The notes under the pieces were generated by a model. It saw only the letters and a list, made by a program, of their open reading frames with translations, had not been told where the DNA came from and ran no database searches. Made by a program: the position numbers and the translations under genes. A DNA stretch of 64,000 bases, from the NCBI RefSeq assembly GCF_011927725.1, contig NZ_JAATJC010000001.1, forward strand, positions 937,001 through 1,001,000. The letters run 5' to 3'. This document shows, one piece after another, positions 7,231 through 15,943 of the stretch. How positions within the stretch are numbered: the stretch's first letter is position 1; every line of letters starts with the position of its first letter. The stretch is from Sphingomonas kaistensis (GTDB taxonomy: Bacteria > Pseudomonadota > Alphaproteobacteria > Sphingomonadales > Sphingomonadaceae).

Positions 7231-8541
7231 ATGGAAAATGAAGCTGAGATGACCGGCGTCCCCGCACGCCGCCCGATGAAGAAGAGCCCGACCGCGATCG
7301 GCAACCACCAATTGTCGCCGGAGACGATGATGATGGGGTTCGGCTTCGATCCCGGCCTGTCCGAAGGCAGCCTCAAGCCGCCGATCTTCCTCACCTCGAC
7401 CTTCGTGTTCGACACCGCCGCCCACGGTAAGCGCTTCTTCGAAGGCATCACCGGCAAGCGTCCGGGCGGCGCCGAGGGCCTCGTCTATTCGCGCTTCAAC
7501 GGTCCCAACCAGGAAATCCTCGAAGGCCGCCTGCGCCTGTGGGAGGAAGCCGAGGAGGCGCTGACCTTCTCCAGCGGCATGTCGGCAATCGCCACCCTGC
7601 TGCTGACCTTCTGCCGGCCGGGCGACGTGATCGTCCATTCGGGCCCGCTTTACGCGGCGACCGAGACCCTGATCGCCAAGATCCTCGGCCAGTTCGGAAT
7701 CACCTGGCTCGACTTCCCGTCGGGCGCGACCGGCGAGGAGATCGCCGCGGTGGTCGAGGCCGCCAAGGCCAAGGGCCGGGTAGCGATGATCTACCTCGAA
7801 AGCCCGGCCAACCCGACCAACGCCCTGGTCGACGTCGAGGCGGTCCGCGCGGTGCGCGACTCGGCCTTCCCGGATGCCTCAGCGCGCCCGCCGATCGCGA
7901 TCGACAACACCTTCCTCGGCCCGCTGTGGGCCAAGCCGCTGGCCTCGGGCGCCGACATCAGCGTCTACAGCCTGACCAAATATGCCGGTGGCCATAGCGA
8001 CCTCGTCGCCGGCGGGCTGGTCGGGGCCAAGAAGTTCCTCGATCCGATCCGCATGATGCGCAACACCATCGGCACCATCCTCGACCCCAACACCGCGTGG
8101 ATGCTGTCGCGCAGCCTCGAGACGCTGGAGCTTCGGATGAGCCGGGCGGGCGAGAATGCCGCCAAGGTGTGCGAATACCTGCGCACTCACGACAAGGTCG
8201 AAAGCGTCGGCTACCTCGGCTTTCTCCAGGAAGGCACCCGCCAGGCCGACATCTACAAGCGCCACTGCACCGGCGCCGGCTCGACCTTCTCGCTCTACCT
8301 CAAGGGCGGTGAGAAGGAGGCCTTCGCCTTCCTCGACAACCTGACCATCGCCCACCTGGCGGTCAGCCTTGGCGGGACCGAGACGCTGGCCAGCGCGCCG
8401 GCGGCGATGACCCACCTCAGCGTGCCCGACGAGCGCAAACAGGCGCTCGGAATCACCGACAACCTCGTGCGGATCAGCATCGGGGTCGAGAATGCCGACG
8501 ACCTGATCGCCGACTTCGAGAACGCCCTGCTGGCGGTCTGA
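7231..8541 (+). CDS. Cystathionine gamma-synthase-family PLP enzyme
   Basis: This is a PLP-dependent enzyme of the Cys/Met metabolism family, about 436 residues. The PLP lysine lies in YSLTKYAGGHSDLVAG (around residue 250), with the substrate-loop segment VYSRFNGPNQEILE and the Asp of AIDNTFLGP contacting the cofactor ring. Members perform gamma-replacement or gamma-elimination in methionine and cysteine metabolism; which reaction applies cannot be decided here. AGGGG 7 bases before ATG 7231 supports that start. Relatives usually begin at the later MKKSP (7276), so an N-terminal extension of 15 residues is possible. A strong hairpin follows the stop. Confidence 0.9.
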   Translation: MENEAEMTGVPARRPMKKSPTAIGNHQLSPETMMMGFGFDPGLSEGSLKPPIFLTSTFVFDTAAHGKRFFEGITGKRPGGAEGLVYSRFNGPNQEILEGRLRLWEEAEEALTFSSGMSAIATLLLTFCRPGDVIVHSGPLYAATETLIAKILGQFGITWLDFPSGATGEEIAAVVEAAKAKGRVAMIYLESPANPTNALVDVEAVRAVRDSAFPDASARPPIAIDNTFLGPLWAKPLASGADISVYSLTKYAGGHSDLVAGGLVGAKKFLDPIRMMRNTIGTILDPNTAWMLSRSLETLELRMSRAGENAAKVCEYLRTHDKVESVGYLGFLQEGTRQADIYKRHCTGAGSTFSLYLKGGEKEAFAFLDNLTIAHLAVSLGGTETLASAPAAMTHLSVPDERKQALGITDNLVRISIGVENADDLIADFENALLAV

Positions 8542-8548
8542 GCGCCAA

Positions 8549-8588
8549 GGGGACCGGAACGGCAGCGCCGCTGGCCGGTTCGGTCCCC
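8549..8588 (+). terminator. GC-rich hairpin after the PLP gene, abutting the next start codon
   Basis: GGGGACCG at 8549-8556 pairs perfectly with CGGTCCCC at 8581-8588, and the inner part (GAACGGC with GGCCGGTTC) can extend the stem. There is no T-tract, so it is not a textbook intrinsic terminator. It ends one base before the ATG of the next gene and leaves no room for a Shine-Dalgarno. Confidence 0.5.
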
Positions 8589-9215
8589 ATGACCAGCACC
8601 AACAAGCTTCCAGCGCTCGGCCTCGCCCTCGCGCTCGCCGCCTGTCAGCAGCAGGCCCCCGACAATGCCGTCGCTCCGGCGGAGAATGCCGCCAGCGCCG
8701 CGTCCGACAGCGCGGCACCGGCCCCGCCGGCGCCCGCAGCGCCCCCGGCCGAACCGGCGACCGGCGACTCCACACCGGCGCCGGGCCCCGCCGGCAATGA
8801 GGCGGCCGCGCCCGCTCCGACCACGCCCCCGCTCACCGACCGCGCCGAGCGCAGTGAAACCGGCGCCCGCGCGCTGCTCCTCGATTTCGCCCGGGCGATC
8901 GAGCTCAAGCGCTTCAGCCAGGCCTATGCCCTGCTGTCGCCCGCCGACCGGAAGCGCTGGAGCCGCGCCGACTTCACCAACATCTTCAAGGATCTCGGCA
9001 AGATCATGGTCGCTGTCCCGACCGGCACTCTCGAAGGCGCGGCCGGCTCGCTCTACTATAGCGCGCCGGTCACGATCACGAGCACCGACAAGGATGGCCG
9101 TCCCGTCCGCATCGAGGGCGAAGCGGTCCTCCGCCGGGTCAACGACGTCGACGGCGCCACCCCGGCCCAGCTCCGCTGGCGCTTCGACAAGGTGACGCTC
9201 GACTGGACCCACTAG
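8589..9215 (+). CDS. Ala/Pro-rich lipoprotein of unknown function
   Basis: The product is 208 residues. A lipoprotein signal (LGLALALAAC, Cys about 19) is followed by ~70 residues of Ala/Pro/Glu low-complexity linker. A folded C-terminal domain of about 115 residues begins near RALLLDFARAIELKRFSQAYALL. That part looks alpha then beta and may be an NTF2- or SnoaL-like fold, judging from FSQAYALLSPADRKRW; this is only a guess. No catalytic motif is visible. The start is preceded directly by a GC hairpin and lacks a Shine-Dalgarno. Confidence 0.7.
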   Translation: MTSTNKLPALGLALALAACQQQAPDNAVAPAENAASAASDSAAPAPPAPAAPPAEPATGDSTPAPGPAGNEAAAPAPTTPPLTDRAERSETGARALLLDFARAIELKRFSQAYALLSPADRKRWSRADFTNIFKDLGKIMVAVPTGTLEGAAGSLYYSAPVTITSTDKDGRPVRIEGEAVLRRVNDVDGATPAQLRWRFDKVTLDWTH

Positions 9216-9218
9216 GGG

Positions 9219-10304
9219 TCAGGAGACCGGCGGCGGCCCGGCGCCTTTCTCCGCGGCGGGGATGATCCCGGTCGCGAGGATCCGCGCCAGGTCCGAGACA
9301 TGGCTCTCCTCCCGCGGGCGGGGCGAGGGGTCCGAGATCATCACCACCGTCAGGTCAAGGCTCGGCACGATGAACAGCATCTGCCCGCCATAGCCCCAGG
9401 CGAAATGCACCTCGCGGCCGCCGCTTTGCTGCGAGAACCAGCCATAGCCATAAGGATTGCCGCTCCACGGCGAGGTGGTCCGGGGCTTCCAGCTTTGCGC
9501 GACCCAGCCTTCGGGCAGGATGCGTTTGCCCTCCCACACGCCGTCCTGGCGATACAGCTCGCCCAAGCGGAGCAGCGCGCGGGGCGACATCAGCATGTCG
9601 TTGCCGCCGAAATAGATGCCCTGCGGATCGCGCGGCCATTGCGGCAGCGTGATGCCGAGCGGCTCGGCCAGCCACTCCTGTGCCAGCGCATGGGTACTGC
9701 GCCCCGACGCGCGGGTCAGGATCGCCGACAGCAGGTGCGACGAACCAGTGGAATAGAGCATCTCGCCGCCAGGATCGGCCGCGAACGGGCGGGACAAGGC
9801 GTAGCGCACCCAATTGGGGCTCGCGACCCAGGCCCCGTAATTCGGCCCCGAAGTCCGCCCAAGACCCGCCTGCATCGACAACAGGTGGCCGACCTCGACC
9901 TGCTCGATCCGCGGGTCCGCGCCTTGCGGGACGTCCGACCGCAGCAGCGGCGCGATTTTCTGCTCGGGTCCGGTCAGGACGCCGCGCCCGATCGCGATCC
10001 CGACCAGCGCCGACAGCACCGACTTGGACGCGGACTTGATGTTGACCGGCTGGTCTAGCCCCGGGCCGCGCAGGCGATATTCGGCCAGCGTCTCACCCTG
10101 TCGCGCGACGATCACCGAATGAAGCCGAGGGATGGCCTCGGCCTGTCGGCGGACTTCGGTCATCGCTGCTGGATCGAGCCCGCGAGTGGTGACCCTGGAC
10201 GAGCCTTCGCCCGGCGTTTGCGGCGCTAGCGGCGGACCCTGCGCCTCGGAACAACCACCTGACAGGAGGGAAAGGGTTACGAGAAGCGGCAGCCAGACTT
10301 TCAT
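9219..10304 (-). CDS. Serine hydrolase, beta-lactamase class C/penicillin-binding-protein-like lipoprotein
   Basis: About 361 residues from the chosen ATG. The N-terminus (MKVWLPLLVTLSLLSGGC) is a good lipoprotein signal. The catalytic SxxK is in KSASKSVLSALVG, with the Tyr motif as YSTGSSH and a WGYGGQ segment where KTG would be. The family (beta-lactamase, PF00144) covers esterases, D-aminopeptidases and class C beta-lactamases. The Tyr-Ser-Thr in place of YxN argues against a true beta-lactamase. Upstream in-frame ATGs at 10313 and 10334 are possible, but 10304 gives the most compact signal peptide and has a GGGG just before it. Confidence 0.85.
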   Translation of the reverse strand: MKVWLPLLVTLSLLSGGCSEAQGPPLAPQTPGEGSSRVTTRGLDPAAMTEVRRQAEAIPRLHSVIVARQGETLAEYRLRGPGLDQPVNIKSASKSVLSALVGIAIGRGVLTGPEQKIAPLLRSDVPQGADPRIEQVEVGHLLSMQAGLGRTSGPNYGAWVASPNWVRYALSRPFAADPGGEMLYSTGSSHLLSAILTRASGRSTHALAQEWLAEPLGITLPQWPRDPQGIYFGGNDMLMSPRALLRLGELYRQDGVWEGKRILPEGWVAQSWKPRTTSPWSGNPYGYGWFSQQSGGREVHFAWGYGGQMLFIVPSLDLTVVMISDPSPRPREESHVSDLARILATGIIPAAEKGAGPPPVS

Positions 10305-10355
10305 CGACCCCATGTAAGTCGGCGCCAACCCCATTTCAGGGTCCGATGGGCGGTA

Positions 10356-11024
10356 TCAGCCCCAGTCCTCGACCGCCCAGCCGCGATTGGTGGCCATCTC
10401 GCGGAGCTTGCCGTGGGGGTTCACCGCCACCGCCTCGTCGGCCCATTCGAACACCGGCGCGTCGGTGACGTGGTCGGAATAGAAGCGGACGTGGCCGTGT
10501 TTGCCGGTCAGGCCCGACCGCTCGACCCAGCCAGCGACCATCCGCATCTTGGCCTCGCCATAGCAATTCTCGCCGTCGATCCGGCACAGGACGCTGTCGT
10601 CGAGCCCGAGCAAGGTGTTGGTCCCGATGGTGTCGTCGAAACCGACCCGCTCGGCGATGGCGGCCGCGTAGAAGCGGTAGCTGGCGGTGGCCATCACCAC
10701 CCGTCGTCCCTCAGCCTTGTCGCGCGCGATCGCCTTGCGCGCGCCCGGGCGGATGTTGTGCGCGACCTGGGCCTCGGCGAAGCTGTCGACCAGTGGCTTC
10801 AGGTCAGCGGGCCGGATGCTCGGGCCCAGCAGCAGCTTGTGGTTGATCTCTTTCAGCCGCGCCCGGCTGATCAGCTTTGCGACATAGGCCAGCATCGACC
10901 CGACCACGACCGGCAGGAACAGCAGCCGCCACGGCGCCCGCCGCCTGGCACAATGCAGCAGGAAGCTGGTGTAGGTCGGGCGGCGGGTCACCGTCCGGTC
11001 CATGTCGTAGATCGCGAGGTCCAT
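10356..11024 (-). CDS. HAD-IB family phosphatase
   Basis: The product is 222 residues. The N-terminal HAD motif is IYDMDRTVT (about residues 5-13; the two Asp are catalytic). Motif II is VVMATASYRF, and the motif III/IV region is RFYSDHVTDAPVFEWAD. The subfamily resembles phosphoserine phosphatase SerB and includes lipid-phosphate phosphatases. A hydrophobic stretch (WRLLFLPVVVGSMLAYVAKL, about 32-51) in the cap suggests membrane association. It is the third gene of a cluster with a nucleotidyltransferase and a CDP-alcohol phosphotransferase, separated by 15 bases, so a phosphatase acting on a phosphorylated headgroup or lipid is a reasonable inference. Confidence 0.85.
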   Translation of the reverse strand: MDLAIYDMDRTVTRRPTYTSFLLHCARRRAPWRLLFLPVVVGSMLAYVAKLISRARLKEINHKLLLGPSIRPADLKPLVDSFAEAQVAHNIRPGARKAIARDKAEGRRVVMATASYRFYAAAIAERVGFDDTIGTNTLLGLDDSVLCRIDGENCYGEAKMRMVAGWVERSGLTGKHGHVRFYSDHVTDAPVFEWADEAVAVNPHGKLREMATNRGWAVEDWG

Positions 11025-11039
11025 CAGGCGCGGCTCTTG

Positions 11040-11828
11040 TCAGGCACGACCGGCGAGGATCTCGTTGACGAGCGTGTAGTCCGCCGCCTTGTCGACATCG
11101 ATCGCGGCGGTGGGATCGCTCAGCACGACGCCCTTGATGATGATGCCTAGGCTGCGGCTCAGCCCGCGCGCCGACTGGTGCAGATCGCGTACCCGCAGAA
11201 CCGCGCCGAGGAACAGCGGCAGGCCCATCTGCAACAGGACGCGCCAGCCCTTCTTGCGGTCCTGCTCGACCGCCCGCCACCGCTCGATCCCGATCCGCGC
11301 CTTGGGCGTGCGCAGCGCGAACAGGTTGGCGCCGCTGTAGCGCTCACGCCCGAACCGCAGCCAGGTCCGCTGCGCCTGCGGGAAACGGGTCAGCATGTTC
11401 GACCGGCTGACGAAGCCGACCGACACGTCGCAGCCGGCCGATCCGGCAATGAACTCCTCGACCATCTGCGGGGTCAGCAGGGCATGGTCGGCGGCGGTGA
11501 CCAGCAACGGAAAGCGGGTCGCGGGATCGGCGCAGATCCGCTGCAGGGTCGCGGCGATGGTCTCGTCCGACTGCTCGACCACGATCCGCGGGTCATCGGG
11601 CAGGACTTCTGAAATCCGCTCGATCTGCTGGGTCAGCACCCGGACCTGCGCCACGGCCTCGACCGCCAGGAGCGCGCGGATCGGGCGCAGCAGCATCGGT
11701 TCGCCGAGGATCGGAAGCAGCGGCTTATAGTCCACCTTGAGGCTCTGGGTCAGCGGGTCACCGCCCGGCCGGGCCCCGGCAAGCAGCAGGACGGTCCAGC
11801 CTTCGCCCGCGTCAACGGCCTTGCTCAC
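11040..11828 (-). CDS. MobA-like nucleotidyltransferase
   Basis: About 262 residues. It begins at GTG 11828, whose GTGA overlaps the stop of the upstream CDP-alcohol phosphotransferase by 4 bases; this overlap and the domain boundary decide the start. The nucleotide-binding N-terminus reads VLLLAGARPGGDPLTQ followed by KPLLPILGEPML, the GxxR...KPL arrangement of sugar- or alcohol-phosphate nucleotidyltransferases. A metal-binding Asp is likely in VTAADHALL. By family knowledge it should activate a phosphorylated alcohol or sugar with CTP or another NTP. Pairing with a CDP-alcohol phosphotransferase favours CTP. The substrate is unknown. Confidence 0.85.
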   Translation of the reverse strand: MSKAVDAGEGWTVLLLAGARPGGDPLTQSLKVDYKPLLPILGEPMLLRPIRALLAVEAVAQVRVLTQQIERISEVLPDDPRIVVEQSDETIAATLQRICADPATRFPLLVTAADHALLTPQMVEEFIAGSAGCDVSVGFVSRSNMLTRFPQAQRTWLRFGRERYSGANLFALRTPKARIGIERWRAVEQDRKKGWRVLLQMGLPLFLGAVLRVRDLHQSARGLSRSLGIIIKGVVLSDPTAAIDVDKAADYTLVNEILAGRA

Positions 11829-12934
11829 GGCCGGTCCAGCCAGCTGATGATCTTGCGCCCGCGCGCGGCGCGGCCCTCGGCCTGGGCAAGGCGGACCGAA
11901 TGGAAGATCAGGCTCAACACCGACCACAGGGCGACCAGCTCGATCCCGACGTCGGGGCGGGCGAACAGCAGGGCGGCGACCAGGATCACCATGTTGGGAT
12001 TGCGCCGCGCGGTGACCAGCCGGAAGCGGCTGTCGACCGCCTGCCAGACGTGGATGTGCATCCCGAAGCGCCACATGAACAGGCCCTCGATGATCCGCCC
12101 GATCACATAGGTACCGACGATCACCGCCAGGATTCCGCCCTTGTAGACTTCCTCCATCTGGTGCCCGGCGCTGCCCAGGCCATGCAGCCACGCCCACCAC
12201 CAGAAGGGCGGGTGGATGAGGTCGACCCCATGGTCGAGAAGGTCGCCCCACCTGGACGAGGTGCCGGTGCAGCGGGCGAGTTTCCCGTCCACCGTGTCGA
12301 GCACCATGAACACGAAGCCGGTCGCCGTCCCAAGCCAGTAATTGCCGTTCCAGAATGCCCAGAAGGCCAGCGCACAGAACAGCAGGCCGATCAGCGACAC
12401 CTGGTTGGGGGTCATCCCGACCTGCGCCGCCCAGCGGGTCAGCCAGAAGGCCGGCCGCCGCCACAGGTACAAGGTCAGGATGTCGGTCACGCCCTTGTAG
12501 GAGGCGTCGTACAGCGCATTCTCGGCGGCCAGCGTGCTTGCCGGATCGAGCGGCATGACGAACGGCCGCTCGCGCTTGCGCAGCAGCGAATAATTGAGGG
12601 TTGCGGTGCGCGCGTCGATCGGGGCCAGGCCGGCGGGATCGAAATCGGAAGGCGCGGTCCCCGCCTCGAGGTGCATCATCACCGCCTGGCCGTCCAGCAT
12701 CAGCGCCGACCCGGGCCGGTTCTTGAGCTCGGTCAGCCAGGCCGGGTCCCAGACATAGGCCATGTCGGCGACGATCCGCGACTTGGCCACGTCCTCGCTC
12801 TCGGCGGGGACCAGCCCGGCCTTGGCCGCGACCTGCTCGGCGCGCGCCCGGACGGTCCGCCCGAACAGGCGGATGTCGGGGTCGCCAAGCGCAACGAAGT
12901 GCACGGTCGGAGGGGAGGCGGGGGCGTCGGCCAT
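11825..12934 (-). CDS. CDP-alcohol phosphotransferase with N-terminal extra domain
   Basis: The product is 369 residues. The C-terminal half is a membrane CDP-alcohol phosphatidyltransferase domain with about six helices. The complete active-site signature is present (DTVDGKLAR ... GDLLDHGVD, about residues 214-238), so it should be catalytically active. The N-terminal ~140 residues form a soluble domain (VHFVALGDPDIRLFGRTVRARAEQ) that ordinary phospholipid synthases lack. A similar domain layout occurs in inositol-phosphate-type headgroup synthases, but this is inference. It is the first gene of the cluster, divergent from the mla-like operon across 172 bases. Confidence 0.87.
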   Translation of the reverse strand: MADAPASPPTVHFVALGDPDIRLFGRTVRARAEQVAAKAGLVPAESEDVAKSRIVADMAYVWDPAWLTELKNRPGSALMLDGQAVMMHLEAGTAPSDFDPAGLAPIDARTATLNYSLLRKRERPFVMPLDPASTLAAENALYDASYKGVTDILTLYLWRRPAFWLTRWAAQVGMTPNQVSLIGLLFCALAFWAFWNGNYWLGTATGFVFMVLDTVDGKLARCTGTSSRWGDLLDHGVDLIHPPFWWWAWLHGLGSAGHQMEEVYKGGILAVIVGTYVIGRIIEGLFMWRFGMHIHVWQAVDSRFRLVTARRNPNMVILVAALLFARPDVGIELVALWSVLSLIFHSVRLAQAEGRAARGRKIISWLDRP

Positions 12935-13106
12935 GATTGCGCCATCGGCAAAGCCGCAAAGTCTGGCAATAACAAGGCAGGAATTTGTCGACCGCCGTCG
13001 CAGTGCCTCGGCCGCCGCCGGCGATCGTGTTGCACCCGAAACGCTGTTTCTGCGTTAACCCCCCGATGCTTGCCGATCCCCTGCTTTCCGGGCATGTCCC
13101 CCTTTG

Positions 13107-14192
13107 ATGGCTTCGGCGGCGCTGCCCAGGACGGAATCCAATGTCTTCGCGCCCAATGGTGCGTTAACCATTGCCCGTGCCGGTTCGACCCAGCGTGAGC
13201 TCGATGCGATGGCCGACCCGATCGAGGTCGACCTGTCGGGGGTCGACCGGATCGACACCGTCGGCGCCTGGCTGATCCACCGTACCGTCCGCGACCGCCA
13301 GGCCAGCGTGACCGGTGCCAGCCCCGATGTCGCCAAGCTGCTCGAACAGGTCGCCGACGCCGACCGCCCGAGCGACGTCAAGCGCCCCAAGAAGGCCGGC
13401 GCCGTTAGCGAGCTTGGCGCGTGGACGCTCCAGTTCGGACGCACTTTTGCCGGACTGCTCGGCTTCTTCGGCGCAACGCTGATCGGGCTGTTCTCGGTCC
13501 TCACACACCCCAAGCGCTTCCGCTACAATGCGCTGGTCCAGCAATTCGACGTGGTCGGCGTCCGCGCGCTCGGAATCATCGGGTTGATGAGCTTCCTGAT
13601 CGGGATCGTCATTGGCCAGCAGGGTGCGGTCCAGCTCCAGCAGTTCGGGGCCGAGGTCTATACGATCAACCTGATCGGCCGGATTACCGTGCGCGAGCTT
13701 GGGCCCCTGATGACCGCGATCATGGTCGCTGGCCGCTCGGGCTCGGCCTTCGCCGCGCAGATCGGGACCATGAAGATCACCGAGGAAGTCGACGCGATGC
13801 GGACCATCGGCGTGTCGCCGGTGGAAGCCCTGGTCGTGCCGCGCATCCTTGCCACCATCTTCGTCATGCCCCTGCTCGCCTTCTGGGCGATGCTGACCGC
13901 GATCATCGGCGGCGGCGTGTTCTGCTGGATCGGCCTGGAGATTCCGCCGCTGACCTACATCCAGCGCATCTCCGAAGTGGTGCCCGCGACCGATCTGTGG
14001 GCAGGCCTGATCAAGGCGCCGGTGTTCGGCTTCATCATCGCGCTTGCAGGCTGCTTCCAGGGGATGCTGGTCGCCAACGACAGCGAACAGGTCGGCCTCA
14101 AGACCACTGCCGCAGTGGTCCAGTCGATCTTCCTGGTGATCGTCCTCGACGCCGTGTTCGCGGTGTTCTTCAGCTCGGTCGGGTGGATCTGA
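13107..14192 (+). CDS. mlaE: MlaE-family ABC permease with N-terminal STAS-like domain
   Basis: The product is 361 residues. The first ~105 residues look like a STAS/MlaB-type domain (IEVDLSGVDRIDTVGAWLIHRT). They are fused to an MlaE permease of five to six helices containing RELGPLMTAIMVAGRSGSA. MlaE proteins move phospholipids between inner and outer membranes with MlaF and MlaD. The ATG at 13107 is chosen over an in-frame TTG just before it. The stop overlaps the mlaF start as TGATG. The fusion explains the lack of a separate mlaB gene here. Confidence 0.93.
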   Translation: MASAALPRTESNVFAPNGALTIARAGSTQRELDAMADPIEVDLSGVDRIDTVGAWLIHRTVRDRQASVTGASPDVAKLLEQVADADRPSDVKRPKKAGAVSELGAWTLQFGRTFAGLLGFFGATLIGLFSVLTHPKRFRYNALVQQFDVVGVRALGIIGLMSFLIGIVIGQQGAVQLQQFGAEVYTINLIGRITVRELGPLMTAIMVAGRSGSAFAAQIGTMKITEEVDAMRTIGVSPVEALVVPRILATIFVMPLLAFWAMLTAIIGGGVFCWIGLEIPPLTYIQRISEVVPATDLWAGLIKAPVFGFIIALAGCFQGMLVANDSEQVGLKTTAAVVQSIFLVIVLDAVFAVFFSSVGWI

Positions 14193-14980
14193 TGCGCGGT
14201 TCGCCGATCCTTCCCGACGACGAGGATCCGATCATCAGCGTCCGCGGGCTCGAGAACCGCTTCGGCGACCAGATCGTCCACCAGGACCTCGACCTCGACG
14301 TCCGGCGGGGCGAGATCATCGGCGTGGTCGGCGGCTCGGGCACCGGCAAGTCGGTGCTGATGCGCTCGATCATCGGCCTCCAGCGCCCGACCGCCGGTTC
14401 GGTCGAGGTGCTCGGCGAGAATATGGTCGATCGGCCCGAGGACGAGGCCAAGAACATCCGCCGCCGGTGGGGCATCCTGTTCCAGAACGGCGCGCTGTTC
14501 TCGACCCTCACCGTGGCCGAGAACGTGCAGGTCCCGATCCGCGAATATTTCCCGCGCATCAAGCAGCCGCTGCTGGACGAGATCGCCGGCTACAAGATCG
14601 TCATGTCCGGCCTGCCCGAAAACGCTGGGGCCAAGTTCCCGAGCGAGCTGTCGGGCGGCATGCGCAAGCGCGCGGGGCTGGCTCGGGCGTTGGCGCTCGA
14701 CCCCGAACTGCTGTTCCTCGACGAGCCGACCGCAGGCCTCGACCCGATCGGCGCGCAGGCGTTCGACCAGTTGATCAAGGGCCTCCAGGAACGGCTCGAC
14801 CTGACCGTCTTCCTAATCACCCACGACCTCGACAGCCTGTACGCCATCTGCGACCGGGTCGCGGTGCTGGCCGACGGCAAGGTGGTCGCGGTCGACACGA
14901 TCAAGAACCTACTCACCCTCGATCACCCCTGGATCCAGGAATATTTCAACGGACCGCGCGGCCGCGCGGCAGCGGCATAG
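14192..14980 (+). CDS. mlaF: MlaF-type ABC transporter ATP-binding protein
   Basis: The product is 262 residues. It has Walker A GGSGTGKSVL, the signature LSGGMRKRAG, Walker B ELLFLDEPTAGLDP and the H-loop FLITHDLDSL. The LSGGM...R form and fit with an MlaE permease identify the lipid-transport subfamily. It powers retrograde or anterograde phospholipid movement through the MlaE/MlaD complex at the inner membrane. The ATG overlaps the mlaE stop by one base, so translation is coupled. The C-terminus ends in a short Arg/Ala tail. Confidence 0.95.
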   Translation: MRGSPILPDDEDPIISVRGLENRFGDQIVHQDLDLDVRRGEIIGVVGGSGTGKSVLMRSIIGLQRPTAGSVEVLGENMVDRPEDEAKNIRRRWGILFQNGALFSTLTVAENVQVPIREYFPRIKQPLLDEIAGYKIVMSGLPENAGAKFPSELSGGMRKRAGLARALALDPELLFLDEPTAGLDPIGAQAFDQLIKGLQERLDLTVFLITHDLDSLYAICDRVAVLADGKVVAVDTIKNLLTLDHPWIQEYFNGPRGRAAAA

Positions 14981-14989
14981 CGAGCAGCC

Positions 14990-15943
14990 ATGGAAACCCG
15001 ATCAAATCAGGTGCTGGTTGGCACCGTCGTCCTGGTCCTCCTGGTCGGCCTGCTGTTCTTCGCGGTGTGGATCGCCGGGTTGAACACCGAGAAGCGCAAG
15101 TGCTTCGACATCTATTTCAGCCAGGGCGTCGGAGGCCTCAACCGCGGCTCCAACGTCAGCTTCTCCGGCGTTCCGGTCGGCCAGATCACCCGCGTCTCCC
15201 TGCTTCCCGAACGCCCGGAATTCGTCTGGGTGCGGATCGAGGTCGAGGATTCGACCCCGGTGCTGCAGGGCACCACGGCGCAGATCAAGGGCGTCGGCTT
15301 CACCGGCGTCAGCGAGATCCAGCTCGACGGCGCGGTCAAGGGCGCCCGCCCGCTGACCCAGCTCGGCCCGCAGGGCTGCCCGGTGGTGCCAAGCTCGGCC
15401 GGCGGCCTCGGCGCGCTGCTTAATTCGGCGCCTGAACTGCTGGAGCGGATCCAGCGCCTGACCGAACGCCTCACCGAACTGCTCAGCGACCGCAACCAGA
15501 ACGCGATCTCCGACATCCTCGAGAATGTCGACAAGACCACCCGCGTCCTCGCCGAGCGGTCGCCCGAGATGGCCGACACGCTGGCCGACGCCCGGATCGC
15601 CGCGCGCAACGCCGGAATCGCGGCCGACCGGGTCGCTAAGCTTGCCGAAAGCTCCGAGCAGATGATCTCGCAGGACGTCCGCCCGGCGACCCAGGACCTG
15701 CGCAAGTCGATGGAATCAATCCAGCAGACCACCGCCAACATCGATGCCTTGGTCAGCGATGCGCGGCCCGGCGTCCAGAACCTGACCAAGTCGACCCTGC
15801 CCGAGGTCAACCGCCTGGTCCGCGACCTGCGCGACCTCACGTCCAGCCTCGAAGGCGTGTCGAGCCGGCTCGACCAGGGCGGAGTCACCGGCATCCTTGG
15901 CGCGCCCAAGCTCCCCGATCACAACCCCGGAAAGTCCCGCTGA
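14990..15943 (+). CDS. mlaD: MlaD-family substrate-binding protein
   Basis: The product is 317 residues. One N-terminal transmembrane helix (VLVGTVVLVLLVGLLFFAVW, about 8-27) anchors a periplasmic MCE domain (YFSQGVGGLNRGSNVSFSGV onward). A long predicted coiled coil covers about 150-280 (repeats of LTERLTELLSDR, then VDKTTRVLAERS). MCE domains form hexameric rings that carry lipids; the coiled coil could extend across the periplasm. It lies 9 bases after mlaF and its stop overlaps the next lipoprotein gene as TGATG. Confidence 0.94.
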   Translation: METRSNQVLVGTVVLVLLVGLLFFAVWIAGLNTEKRKCFDIYFSQGVGGLNRGSNVSFSGVPVGQITRVSLLPERPEFVWVRIEVEDSTPVLQGTTAQIKGVGFTGVSEIQLDGAVKGARPLTQLGPQGCPVVPSSAGGLGALLNSAPELLERIQRLTERLTELLSDRNQNAISDILENVDKTTRVLAERSPEMADTLADARIAARNAGIAADRVAKLAESSEQMISQDVRPATQDLRKSMESIQQTTANIDALVSDARPGVQNLTKSTLPEVNRLVRDLRDLTSSLEGVSSRLDQGGVTGILGAPKLPDHNPGKSR

